DNA of 64,000 nt from positions 62,001-126,000 of the forward strand of contig NW_026570342.1 in assembly GCF_019649055.1 (NCBI RefSeq), written 5' to 3'. Positions 12,202 to 21,467 of this stretch are shown here, piece after piece. Below the pieces are notes generated by a model. It saw nothing but the letters and a program-made list of their open reading frames with translations. It ran no database searches and was not told the DNA's origin. Every line of letters starts with the position of its first letter. Positions within the stretch are counted from its first letter, which is position 1. The DNA comes from Paramacrobiotus metropolitanus (Eukaryota; Tardigrada; Eutardigrada; Parachela; Macrobiotidae). The position numbers and the translations under genes were made by a program.

Positions 12202-12985
12202 TTGTCTACGCTGCTGGAAGTTTACCGCAACGATGAAGTTAATAGAGCCCGCCTTCTTGCCCAGTCAAAACCAGAAGCCGGCATCTGGTTGAACGCATTG
12301 CCCTCGGCTCATATCGGCAATCTCTTGGACGACGGCACTCTCAAAATCTCAGTGGGCCTGCGTTTGGGAGTCGCGATATGCGAACCACACAATTGTTTAA
12401 AATGCCATAAGCATGTCGATAAATTCGGCCACCACGGCCTGTCCTGTGCATTCTCTGCTGGTAGACACCCACGACATGGCGCTCTGAACAGCATTGTATG
12501 CCGTTCTTTCGTTTCAGCAGGGATCCCAGCTAAGTTGGAGCCTCGCGGCACGTCACATACTTCGGATCGACGCCCCGATGGCTGCACAACCTTTGCTTGG
12601 CAGAGAGGGATGTGTCTTGCATGGGATGTCACTTGTGTGGACACCGTCGCGCCTTCCCACGTTAAAGCTACAGCGGCTAACGCAGGCGCAGCTGCGTTGG
12701 AAGCGGAGGAAAAGAAGACGGGGCTGTATGCCTACTTGGCCGGCAGGTATTTTTTTGCTCCGATAGCGTTTGAAACAATGGGCCCTTGGGGACCGGCTGC
12801 TATCGCCATTAACAAGGAACTGGGCACTGGGCAGACGATTGGAGCAGCATACAGGAGAAAAGCGTTCCCATGAATATTTACGTCAAAGATTGTCGCTGGA
12901 GATTCAACGAGGAAATGCGGCTTCAGTTTTGGGCACAATGGAAGGAGCGGAAAAGTTTAATGAAGGTTTTATCTGTAAAAACTGA
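12202..12985 (+). mobile_element. 5'-truncated RLE-type LINE, fragment D
   Basis: The fragment encodes the C-terminal third of the LINE protein: KPEAGIWLNALPSAHIGNLL, a zinc knuckle of form CX2C...H...C (CLKCHKHVDKFGHHGLSC), and the restriction-like endonuclease core (RRPDGCTTF ... LAWDVTCVDT). One frameshift near 12840 separates this from the last conserved block, LRQRLSLEIQRGNAASVLGT, which ends at 12985. An AATAAA lies at about 13024. It is inserted in KANK copy 2, opposite in strand to it. Confidence 0.78.
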
Positions 12986-13235
12986 TGTTTTTAATTATTG
13001 ATTAAGATGTTGTACCACAGGTGAATAAAGTAGTATAAACAAAAAAGTATTTTAATATGCGTACAAACTGAAGTTTTATTAATACGAGTATAATCGTGCA
13101 AGTGAAAGTTCTAAGTGAAGTTCAGTTTTTCACAGATTCACTGCCCATACACTACGAAAATCCATAATCCACACATTCGTCTGAATCATTCATGATTTTC
13201 TCGTTCCACACAACCATCAGTTTACTGTATACGTA

Positions 13236-13946
13236 TTAGCCTCCCGGATTTAAGGGAAGTGGGCCGGTACATGGTGCCAAATTCGTGTACATGCACGAAA
13301 ACTTACACTTTTGCGCACTCCCACACACATTTTTGTTTCGGTATATGACGTTTTGTAGCCAAAAGATTTGTATACACTGGCGTGAAAACCGTTTGTGCGC
13401 GCACATCCGGTTCGGGAGTTATGGCTGTCAGAAAATTCCAAAAAGTTTAAATGCATTCAGGTGTACCAAAAGTCTCATTATGGACCGATCCCTTTCAAAT
13501 TTTGCAGGTAAATGCACATAACCACGAAGATCGTTTTTACACCCATCCACTGTTCTAGCATGTTTTTCAAATTTTAAAATGAATTTTAAAAACTTTAAAA
13601 TTCATTTTAAAATTTGAAAAAAATCATGGAAGTCTGGATCGGTGTAAAAACGATCTTCATGGACATTCGCATTTACGTGCAAAATTTGACGGAGATCGGT
13701 CTATAATGAGACTTTTGGTACACCTGAACGCATTTAAACTTTTTGGAATTTTGTAACAGCCATAACTCCCGAACCGGATGTTGCGCGCACAAACGGTTTT
13801 CATGTCAGTGTATACAATTCTTCTGGCTACAAAACGTCATAAACCGAAACAAAAATGTGTGTGGGAGTGCGCGAAAGTGTAAGTTTTTGTACATGTACAC
13901 GAATTTGTCACCATGTACCGGCCCACTTCCCTTAAGGGGGACTAAT
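13236..13946. mobile_element. Foldback element, about 0.7 kb, nearly one palindrome
   Basis: The left arm (13236 to about 13575) is repeated in inverse orientation to 13946 with high identity. The centre is an AT-rich hairpin (AAATTTTAAAATGAATTTTAAA...). The outer ends TTAGCCTCCCGG... and the complement TTAGTCCCCC... agree, and GGGAAGTGGGCCGGTACATG is found inverted at the other end. There is no credible coding capacity, because frames in it are mirror images of each other. I infer a non-autonomous foldback DNA transposon. The exact target duplication is unclear (TTA/TAA possible). Confidence 0.75.
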
Positions 13947-14411
13947 TTATAATAATTACATAAAAGCCTAAAAGCCACCCAAGCCTAATTTCATCATTTT
14001 AAAATTTATTCCGACACCTGTAATAAAATTCTACTGTAAAAATGTCAGGAAAATCCCTGCAAAAATAAAATTTTAAGCACAGGTACGACTGTACGAGTAT
14101 TACTCAAGTGCATTATTGACCACATCATAATTTTGTAGGAGAAAAACCGCCAAACAAAGCCAATACACTACGATGATTCACTACTAGGCAAGCAGTTTCG
14201 ATCATTTCAATAGGGAACATGAACTTAATCATAGTTTTTTGAGAAACTACAGTAAATGCTTGTTCTCCTGATTTTCTGTTTTTCTAGATAAAATTACATA
14301 GACGATAGACGAATTATAAAACTACCAAAGGGGCTATCTACCGCTGCCAAAAAATCACGAACAATTGAATTTTACTTACCGGTGCCCAGTGTCTCCCGCA
14401 TGGTTTCCGTT

Positions 14412-14781
14412 GACATGACGGAGAGATCAGTACGATAGGAATAATTACCGTAATAATCTATCCTACCGACCTACTCAACGACAGAGTATGAGCTGATAAT
14501 CTCAATGTGGCATAGCTAAGTCTACGAATCTACGCGAAGCGAGAACTGCATCTCCGACGATATTTTAATTAGAAACTCCGAAACTGCCAACACTCATAAT
14601 GAGAGAACTGATCCCCAAAGTACTGCCACTCACGGACTTATATAGACACGGCGCATCCGTGTAGAAATAGCCAAAAGTAAATCCGAACACAAAAGAGAAA
14701 CGTCGAGAAAGTACAGCGAATAATGGAAAGTACGAGTAAAGCCGTAACATTACGTACTGTACTGCTATATTCCGTCAGACA
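14412..14781. mobile_element. 362-bp terminal-inverted-repeat element in the first exon of KANK copy 2
   Basis: The element spans 14416-14777 with short ends TGACGGA ... TCCGTCA, flanked by GACA on both sides. The intact paralogous exon of copy 1 reads GTTGACATCCAGACTGCT without it (near 5942-5960). It is non-coding and its superfamily is unresolved. Confidence 0.62.
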
Positions 14782-14978
14782 TCCAGACTGCTGCGCGGTC
14801 GCGACGCGGCGGCGGTCTGGGCGATCTACAGCAGCACCTCGTCCAGCACGCTCATATCCGGCATTTTCAATGACGCTCAACAGCGACACCGCTCGCGAAA
14901 CGCTCCCCAGAGGATCGCGAATTTGTCTAATGCTCCCGCATCGGTCCAACAATAGGGCAGATTAAACACGTACTGTAT

Positions 14979-15409
14979 TGTAACAGTGGCCTATCTGGCT
15001 ACTGTTCTAGTGGGTGGCGATCAGCCTTTACCACGATTAAACGGCTGTTGGTGTGAAAGGTGGCACGGCCGGCAACGATGCTGGCCGAGGACGCTCTTAC
15101 AGATGTAACGCAATTACATAGGTGGCTCCGATTGGGATGACGCTAGTTCATCCCAAGCGGTCAAACGCAACAACGTAACTCAAGGCATGTTTAATGACAA
15201 GGGAATCAAGAACACAGCAAGGTTGTAAGCAAGGGTTTCAGCAAGAGGAACAATCAAGTAGATGCAAGCTGTAGCAAGCGAGTGTCAAGACTGAATTCTA
15301 GAAATTCATGAGAAAGGAAACTAGCCGGAAAAGTGGACACAAATTCATAACGCGATGGAATGAATCATAACTGGGCGGTCTTATCGTTCGTACAAATACT
15401 ATCGCTACA
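14979..15409 (-). repeat. LTR (3' LTR in element orientation)
   Basis: 431-bp copy, starting TGTAACAGTGG and ending ATCGCTACA on the plus strand. It is nearly identical to 18572-19003. Confidence 0.9.
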
Positions 15410-15648
15410 TCCCTCACGGTAGCGGTGAGATATACCTGTCTCATCAAGACAACAAAACAAATGATACAAGAAAACAGGAAAATAAAGCGTTAGGAATTAG
15501 TAAACAGTATAACACAATGGTCCGGGATGATCCTTAAGGCACGGCGTGGTGGTCCCTCACGTTGAACAACCACGAGAATCCATCCGGCGATCGGAAGGAT
15601 CCTACAGTCAGGTTCCGCTGGGAATGTCCGGGAATGGGAAGGGGTCCC

Positions 15649-18114
15649 TCACGGTATCCGGAAATTTTCCGCGTTTATCCGGCGATGTGGGGGAGTAGTG
15701 GGAGTTTCACATAACGGCAGTGTGCCGGCGTTTGGGTGAGTAATTTTATGCGGTTGTCTCATTAACTGCCGGTAGAATGAGGACTGACGAATACTCTGGA
15801 TTATGGAGACCATTGCTTTTAATTTCGATTTTAATGTCGCCGGCTTTAATTTTGTTTTCGATATCTTTGGCAATTTAACTTTCGGCACTTGTACTAAGGA
15901 AGTCTGTAGTGTCTGTGTGACCTCTTCGCTTTCGACAATTGACTTTAATTTTGGCGATACCAATGCGGAGATTTCAGTAATTAATTTTTCACACTTCTTT
16001 AGTTTTTGTGAAATCGTAATGTTTTTATTTGAAACAGCGGAACAATTTGAGCAATTTTTGCTTACACTTTTAGCAACAGGCGAATTAATATAAGGCGTTC
16101 GCGGTTTGAGAAAATCGGATGTGCGCATACTCTCTCGATGTTCAATTAATATTTTTCTGCAACGTGATGCCGTGTTTTCTGAGCGGCTGCCGTAGTGGTT
16201 AATTTCCGTAACACTGTAAAACACGGGAGGTACGTAGTCATAGCCGTACGTTCCTCCTTTCCTGTAGGTGTTCATTCTTTTCCACTGCCTACTAAATAGA
16301 AATGAAATTCCTTTGCGTTCTACCGTGCAATTAATGTAATCGTCATATTCTCCTTGAACTTTAACTTTAATGTCATCAGGGCATATACGCGGTATGATAT
16401 GTTTGTCATTGGTGCTGTAGTTGGTGCATTCTCCATACGAATGGAAGAAATCCAGACATTTAGGACAAAATAATTTTCCATTATTTAATCTGTAGCTGTC
16501 GAAATCAATAAATTTAGGATGTATTCTCTTTTCCGCATTGTAATTTTTTCGATTACAGTATTTTGTGTAGTCACGTTTGGGCGAAGGACTACCGTGCTGG
16601 TCACGATAATGTGTGTAACGACGATCACTCTCGAGTGTGTGGTTGTGGTATTCCCGGTAATGTGTACGGCGATTATCAGCGCTGTAATCGCTGTCGGGCG
16701 AGCAGGGACGGCGCTGAGCACGGTAATTCGGGGAACGTGAGCAGCGGCGGTGCTCACTGGGTGACCGGTTGCCATTAGTATTTCTACGGAGGTGATAAGA
16801 ATCAGCACGTACAAGATGCCGTCTCGGGCTGGATGACCGATGGTCATCTGAAGAATTATAATGTTCCTGGCGAGTACGGTGTCGCTGGGCGTCGGTACCC
16901 TTGTTGTCACTGTGACGGTTACAGGTGTCGGAGAGTTTAATTTCAGTTTGAGCTGACTGTACAGCAGTGTTTACTGCGGTGTCGGCAGCAGCTACTTTTT
17001 CAAGTACAGAACGAGCTTCAGAGAAAGTAACTGCGCGAGAAACTATAAGATATTTCCTGTATTCTGGCATATTGTAAAATGCGCGGTGAAGTTCAACAAG
17101 TTTATGCGAATCAGACATTTGAGGATCTATTTCGTTAAACAGAATTTCCAACTCCATCAGAAATGTCTCAATATTTGACCCTTTCTTGAACACCTTTTTT
17201 GATAATTCAATGCGTTTCTTTATTAAGTAATCTTCAGGGAAAAAGCGGTCAATTAATTTGCATTTCCACTCTTCATAATTTAATTTCGAACATGTGGGCC
17301 AACTGCGCTCAAAATACAGACGTGCTTCATCACCAAAGTATGTAGGTAAGATACAAATTCTATCTTCTGAACTCCATCCAATTGCGTCAGCAGCTCTTTC
17401 GAATTGTTGAAAGAACGCAGTGATAATATAATCAGGAGTATCATTAAAAACTTTAATATTGAAATCTTTTGCAGTATATCCGTAACGCGACTGTAACGCG
17501 AGCACTTGTACCAAGCGGTTAATATCAAGCGGCAGTTGTACAGTAGTAATGTTTGTATCGGTATGAGCGGATGCGGCGTGCTGCGCGGCTGTGTGCGCGG
17601 CATGCTCTCTCTGTGCGGTTGCTAACGGAGCGCTGTGCAAAGCACGTTGAGTGAGTGACTCATCGGAAGGCTCATCATCTGAAAAGGTAATTAATGTTTC
17701 TTTCTGTTTATAACGTTGCTCCAATCTGTCGTGTCGAAGCACCGGTTCTGTGTGGCTGATGTGAGTGCATGCTGTATTCCCACGCACTGCGCTCTGTCCA
17801 CTGTTTTTCCTTGACGGTGCATGTGTAAGGCTGCGGGCCGGTTGGGCAGAGGACCAAGACTGGACAGCAGACGTTGACGCTGCGTGTAATGTCGACAGGG
17901 AAAGCGCGTTAATCTTTCCAGTGTTATCATTGTTGACACAAGTGTTCGGCAAAGTAATGTTGTGCTTTAACATGTAGGAAGATAATTTATCAACATAACC
18001 TGACCTAGAGACTTTCCGATTAATGTACACGTTTAGACTGTTGCTGATGTCCTGCAACTGCGCCTTGGTGAGTTCACCAAGCTGAGACTGCAAATTTATT
18101 TCCTCAGATTCCAT
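15649..18114 (-). CDS. Gag-like protein of the LTR element
   Basis: The reading frame covers 821 codons. Residues about 9-48 (LTKAQLQDISNSLNVYI...) resemble a SAP DNA-binding motif. Residues about 215-350 (FFQQFERAADAIGWSSEDRI ... YFERSWPTCSKLNYEEWKCK) are a capsid domain of the Ty3/Gypsy gag type. A long Arg/Ser/His-rich stretch follows, then a Cys cluster (FCPKCLDFFHSYGEC) in place of a classical zinc knuckle. Such proteins form the retrotransposon particle that packages RNA. No pol frame follows before the 3' LTR, so mobility would depend on enzymes from a partner element. Confidence 0.75.
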   Translation of the reverse strand: MESEEINLQSQLGELTKAQLQDISNSLNVYINRKVSRSGYVDKLSSYMLKHNITLPNTCVNNDNTGKINALSLSTLHAASTSAVQSWSSAQPARSLTHAPSRKNSGQSAVRGNTACTHISHTEPVLRHDRLEQRYKQKETLITFSDDEPSDESLTQRALHSAPLATAQREHAAHTAAQHAASAHTDTNITTVQLPLDINRLVQVLALQSRYGYTAKDFNIKVFNDTPDYIITAFFQQFERAADAIGWSSEDRICILPTYFGDEARLYFERSWPTCSKLNYEEWKCKLIDRFFPEDYLIKKRIELSKKVFKKGSNIETFLMELEILFNEIDPQMSDSHKLVELHRAFYNMPEYRKYLIVSRAVTFSEARSVLEKVAAADTAVNTAVQSAQTEIKLSDTCNRHSDNKGTDAQRHRTRQEHYNSSDDHRSSSPRRHLVRADSYHLRRNTNGNRSPSEHRRCSRSPNYRAQRRPCSPDSDYSADNRRTHYREYHNHTLESDRRYTHYRDQHGSPSPKRDYTKYCNRKNYNAEKRIHPKFIDFDSYRLNNGKLFCPKCLDFFHSYGECTNYSTNDKHIIPRICPDDIKVKVQGEYDDYINCTVERKGISFLFSRQWKRMNTYRKGGTYGYDYVPPVFYSVTEINHYGSRSENTASRCRKILIEHRESMRTSDFLKPRTPYINSPVAKSVSKNCSNCSAVSNKNITISQKLKKCEKLITEISALVSPKLKSIVESEEVTQTLQTSLVQVPKVKLPKISKTKLKPATLKSKLKAMVSIIQSIRQSSFYRQLMRQPHKITHPNAGTLPLCETPTTPPHRRINAENFRIP

Positions 18115-18571
18115 TGAACTGGTGGACCATGACAGTTAATGTTGTGCTCTCAGAGCATCTAGACCAGTGTTTACGATACACAAGGAAGTTTTGGCGCGAA
18201 CCAGACCACGGCGGCACAGCGGCGCCGGGTGAACAACGGTAATATAACGATTAGCCAAAGCGCGAACAAATAATGCAGCAAAAATTATTTTTCTATATTC
18301 GCAGTTTTAAGATTTTCTGATAAAATGGCATCGTAACAGGAACAGTGATATTAATTAATTTAGCGTTCGGAAAATTAATATAAAACTTTGATGTTATTAA
18401 TGTATCAAGACCGAAAAAAGCAAATCTCACTGCGTCAACGGACACAGTAAACACTCACGAAACGGCGATCCGTTCCGGGACTTCCGCTGGTTGGTGTGGG
18501 AAGTGGTGATATTATGGAAATTGCTGGTATATGCAGGCGTCCAGGTGGAATGGTTCTTTACAGGAGCGCCA

Positions 18572-19003
18572 TGTAACAGTGGCCTATCTGGCTACTGTTC
18601 TAGTGGGGTGGCGATCAGCCTTTACCACGATTAAACGGCTGTTGGTGTGAAAGGTGGCACGGCCGGCAACGATGCTGGCCGAGGACGCTCTTACAGATGT
18701 AACGCAATTACACAGGTGGCTCCGATTGGGATGACGCTAGTTCATCCCAAGCGGTCAAACGCAACAACGTAACTCAAGGCATGTTTAATGACAAGGGAAT
18801 CAAGAACACAGCAAGGTTGTAAGCAAGGGTTTCAGCAAGAGGAACAATCAAGTAGATGCAAGCTGTAGCAAGCGAGTGTCAAGACTGAATTCTAGAAATT
18901 CATGAGAAAGGAAACTAGCCGGAAAAGTGGACACAAATTCATAACGCGATGGAATGAATCATAACTGGGCGGTCTTATCGTTCGTACAAATACTATCGCT
19001 ACA
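18572..19003 (-). repeat. LTR (5' LTR in element orientation)
   Basis: 432-bp copy of the LTR at 14979-15409, followed by the target duplication GTAT. Confidence 0.9.
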
Positions 19004-19149
19004 GTATTTACACGATATTAAGGGACAGAAAACCCCAGGACCGCCCGCACTAGGCGTCGGCTCCATTGATGTCAAAGGAACCGACAGCTAGTGCGGGCGG
19101 TCCTGGGAATTTCTCTGTCCTTTAATATCGTGTAAATACAGTACTTGTC

Positions 19150-20930
19150 CCGTTTTTATTCCCGTTCGCAGAGGTTCCGTCACCGATCACCCTCCAACTG
19201 TGACAGAAAAAAATAAAATTATAGCTGCCCGTGGTTGCAGATTATGTGCAAATTCTTTGTAAAACAAATCTACGATATGCGGAATGATACACTGCCAAAT
19301 AAATGCGTATAAAATTTAGTTTGTATTAATAATTATTATAGAATACACAAACCAACAGTTGACCATGAGCGAAACTTCAGAGATCATGATCTTTAAAGAC
19401 TCACGCACCAATTTTTTGGAAGCACTAAACTTATTAATTTGATTGTCGAACACGACAAACACAGATGTCTAGATGGTCGTTTACCGTACGTCTGCTATCG
19501 TAGTTCAGTGGCACAAAAGTTGATTCTGAATCTCGTTGCATACTTACATGCATACTGACATGTGCAAAAACAACATTGCCAAATTAACGCAAATAAAATC
19601 AATAAAAGATTACCGTTTTTCACCCAGCGTATAGAAAAACCGTTAATACCGTTAATACCTTCATAATCTTCATTTTCATCTCAATATTTTTCTTCATCAT
19701 GGTAAGAAAAATCTGCCAAAATGACGCGCAATAGTAGTTATTCAAAACTGATTGAAAACATGTCGTTTAATGCCTCGTCAGGGGCGTGGTCGGACCTGCT
19801 GGCTTTCTGCTTCATTATCTTTGAATAATTCACCCGCCTCGCGTTCTCACGGACTTAATCAAAACATTTTCACCGGAAACGATGCTTTAACATTTTTACC
19901 AACAAGATTCGCCGCCAGAGCAGAACGTGTACTGCCTGTTCCTCTTAAATTCTCGACGATTATAAATTAAAATTAAGTTCCACATCATGAATAAATTTCC
20001 TTCACTATTACACATTTATTAAGAAAGCCGCGCATTTTCCTCGGTACACTTGTAAAGCCAAAGGTACAGCGGAAAATGGGACAGTCAGCAACGCAAAAAC
20101 CGACAAAAGAGGTCAGTTGACATAATTCTATTCACAGCTTGTAATTCATCGGCACAACACGCATTCCACATGTCAGTGCAAGACATATGCTGCAAGATGA
20201 CATTTTGATAATTATCTGTGTCAGGACAAAATCATCCCCGGCGAAGAGGATCCTCGGGAGTTAAAATCATTAAAAAGCAGTTAATTTAAAAACTATCCTG
20301 CCGGCTCGCAAAGCCGATAATCGATAATCAAGACGATCGAAAACATGCCCAAAATAAAACTTCTGCGATATGAAATTTTGGAAATTTCTTATTTGTCAAC
20401 TTGCAGTAGTCACTGCGCCTTACGCATACTGCTATGCTCGTATCAGTCGTACGTGACGTGAAACTATATAACCAGCTTTCAACAGAACCGTAACCCCTTC
20501 GTTATGGGGCAGATTCTGATTCTGGCGGAGTACAAGGTACGGATCAGAGCCTACTGTACAGAGCTCAAGTACCAGTTCTCGCGTGCACTTGTAAAGGTCA
20601 CATTGTCGTTGTTTATATATCCATCTGGCTGTGGCCGGCCTGGCCACTGGTCATTGACCAGTCGTGTGTACGTGCATGTGGAAGTGATGGAACACTGCGG
20701 AGAATACCGTTGCATTTGCGCCCGGTCCGGAATCCTTATTGAGTAAGCGTCCGTAAAGCAAACAGCGTCGACTAACTGTAATTTTCACTATTCTGACATT
20801 TATAACAAATACTTGAAATTTGCAGATGTCACGAAACTTCTGGACCCTTTTAGCATCGCCATCAACATATTTCATGGTTCGCGTTGAGATTTTATTATTT
20901 TTTGTTGCCCACATTTCGATGCTTGTCGAT
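19150..20930. other. Duplicated upstream flank of KANK copy 2
   Basis: Non-coding. 19144-19250 and 19735-19970 match the flank of copy 1 (6120-6240, 6840-6946, 7570-7697). From about 20940 the sequence matches 9720 onward, leading into the last exon of copy 3. No independent gene is seen. Confidence 0.55.
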
Positions 20931-21125
20931 TGAAACTTGAAAGCAACGGGCTGTACAGCAGTGCGACGATTTTTTCCCTCAAGCTGTAATTTTCAAGGGC
21001 ATCTTTGTGGCTAATGCAAATTTACAGGCAAACAAATCATGTTACAAACAAACGCTTTGGGAAAACGAAAACATAAAAAGCAGGAGAAAATACTCTGTTT
21101 TCCCAAGCAGCCACGCCCACTCGTT

Positions 21126-21221
21126 TCACATGGTGGACGTGGTGTGGTTCAGTTTCCGCGCGAAGCCGACCCGGCTCGTCTCCGCGGCGTGACCGTTGCC
21201 GTTCGTGTTGCGTTTCGGCGC
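21126..21221 (-). CDS. KANK copy 3, C-terminal exon
   Basis: 31 codons plus stop (APKRNTNGNGHAAETSRVGF ... TSTM) after a CTTAAAG acceptor. It is in phase with 24883-24698, from which LINE A separates it. Confidence 0.6.
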   Translation of the reverse strand, partial: APKRNTNGNGHAAETSRVGFARKLNHTTSTM

Positions 21222-21467
21222 CTTTAAGGGAACCCACAAAACAAAAAATTTTAAATAAACAGTTAAATATAATTCTTCAGTTGATTTATACATTACTTAA
21301 ATAATCAAATTCTTAATCAAATAAATTAACTAAATTTTTGAATCAAATTGTTAGAATTACAACTGGTGTTAATTGATACTCGTTTCTAAAAATGATCTTT
21401 AATCGGCATCTGCCATTACACATAACAATACGCCTGCGCGGGTTTACACTAATAAAAGTTCCGAATT

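Larger units (their letters stand above)
9942..14860 (-). pseudogene. KANK-like gene copy 2, decayed
   Basis: Exons in transcription order: a first coding exon from about 14860 with an in-frame TAG and split by a 362-bp element; ankyrin exon 12056-11844 (71 codons, open); ankyrin exon 11418-11326 (31 codons, [14 protein letters not shown], open); ankyrin exon about 11207-11110 with a 7-nt deletion and a lost donor (GATATGG where copy 3 has GATAAGGT); exon 10440-10254 (DGMCALYVALEAQHKDIAALIYAR); and last exon 10036-9942. The last two sum to 94 codons in frame. The coiled-coil and acidic exons of copies 1 and 3 are missing, and the space holds a LINE fragment and a foldback element. The frameshift and lost donor make this a pseudogene. 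Confidence 0.72.
14979..19003 (-). mobile_element. Young non-autonomous LTR retrotransposon carrying only a Gag-like gene
   Basis: The LTRs are 14979-15409 and 18572-19003 (431 and 432 bp). They start and end TG...CA in element orientation and differ at about two positions. A 4-bp target duplication GTAT flanks the element (14975-14978 and 19004-19007). In the minus orientation a TGG-starting primer-binding-site-like stretch abuts the 5' LTR and a purine-rich GTGAGGGA abuts the 3' LTR. The interior of about 3.2 kb holds one long frame and no protease, reverse transcriptase or integrase. It looks whole for its type. Near-identical LTRs mean a very recent insertion. By Gag type and 4-bp duplication I place it near Gypsy/Metaviridae, with moderate confidence. 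Confidence 0.85.
14973..19141. mobile_element. 140-bp foldback MITE split by an LTR element
   Basis: The halves are 14973-14978 and 19004-19141. Rejoined across the LTR target duplication, the element is about 140 bp: two arms of about 52 bp (CTGTATTTACACGATATTAA ... and its complement) around a short spacer that itself pairs, flanked by TA (14971-14972 and 19142-19143). The paralogous flank of copy 1 at about 6135-6140 reads ATTAAACATACTCTTGTCC, an empty site with a single TA. The TA duplication suggests a Tc1/mariner-type source. Confidence 0.8.

Noticed and set aside
13285-13952. Two similar small proteins on opposite arms
   Set aside because: They are the same inverted-repeat sequence read twice in a foldback element, not two genes.
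15803-17977. Plus-strand frames inside the LTR element
   Set aside because: They are mirror frames of the 821-codon Gag-like gene with repetitive Val/Thr composition and no domain.
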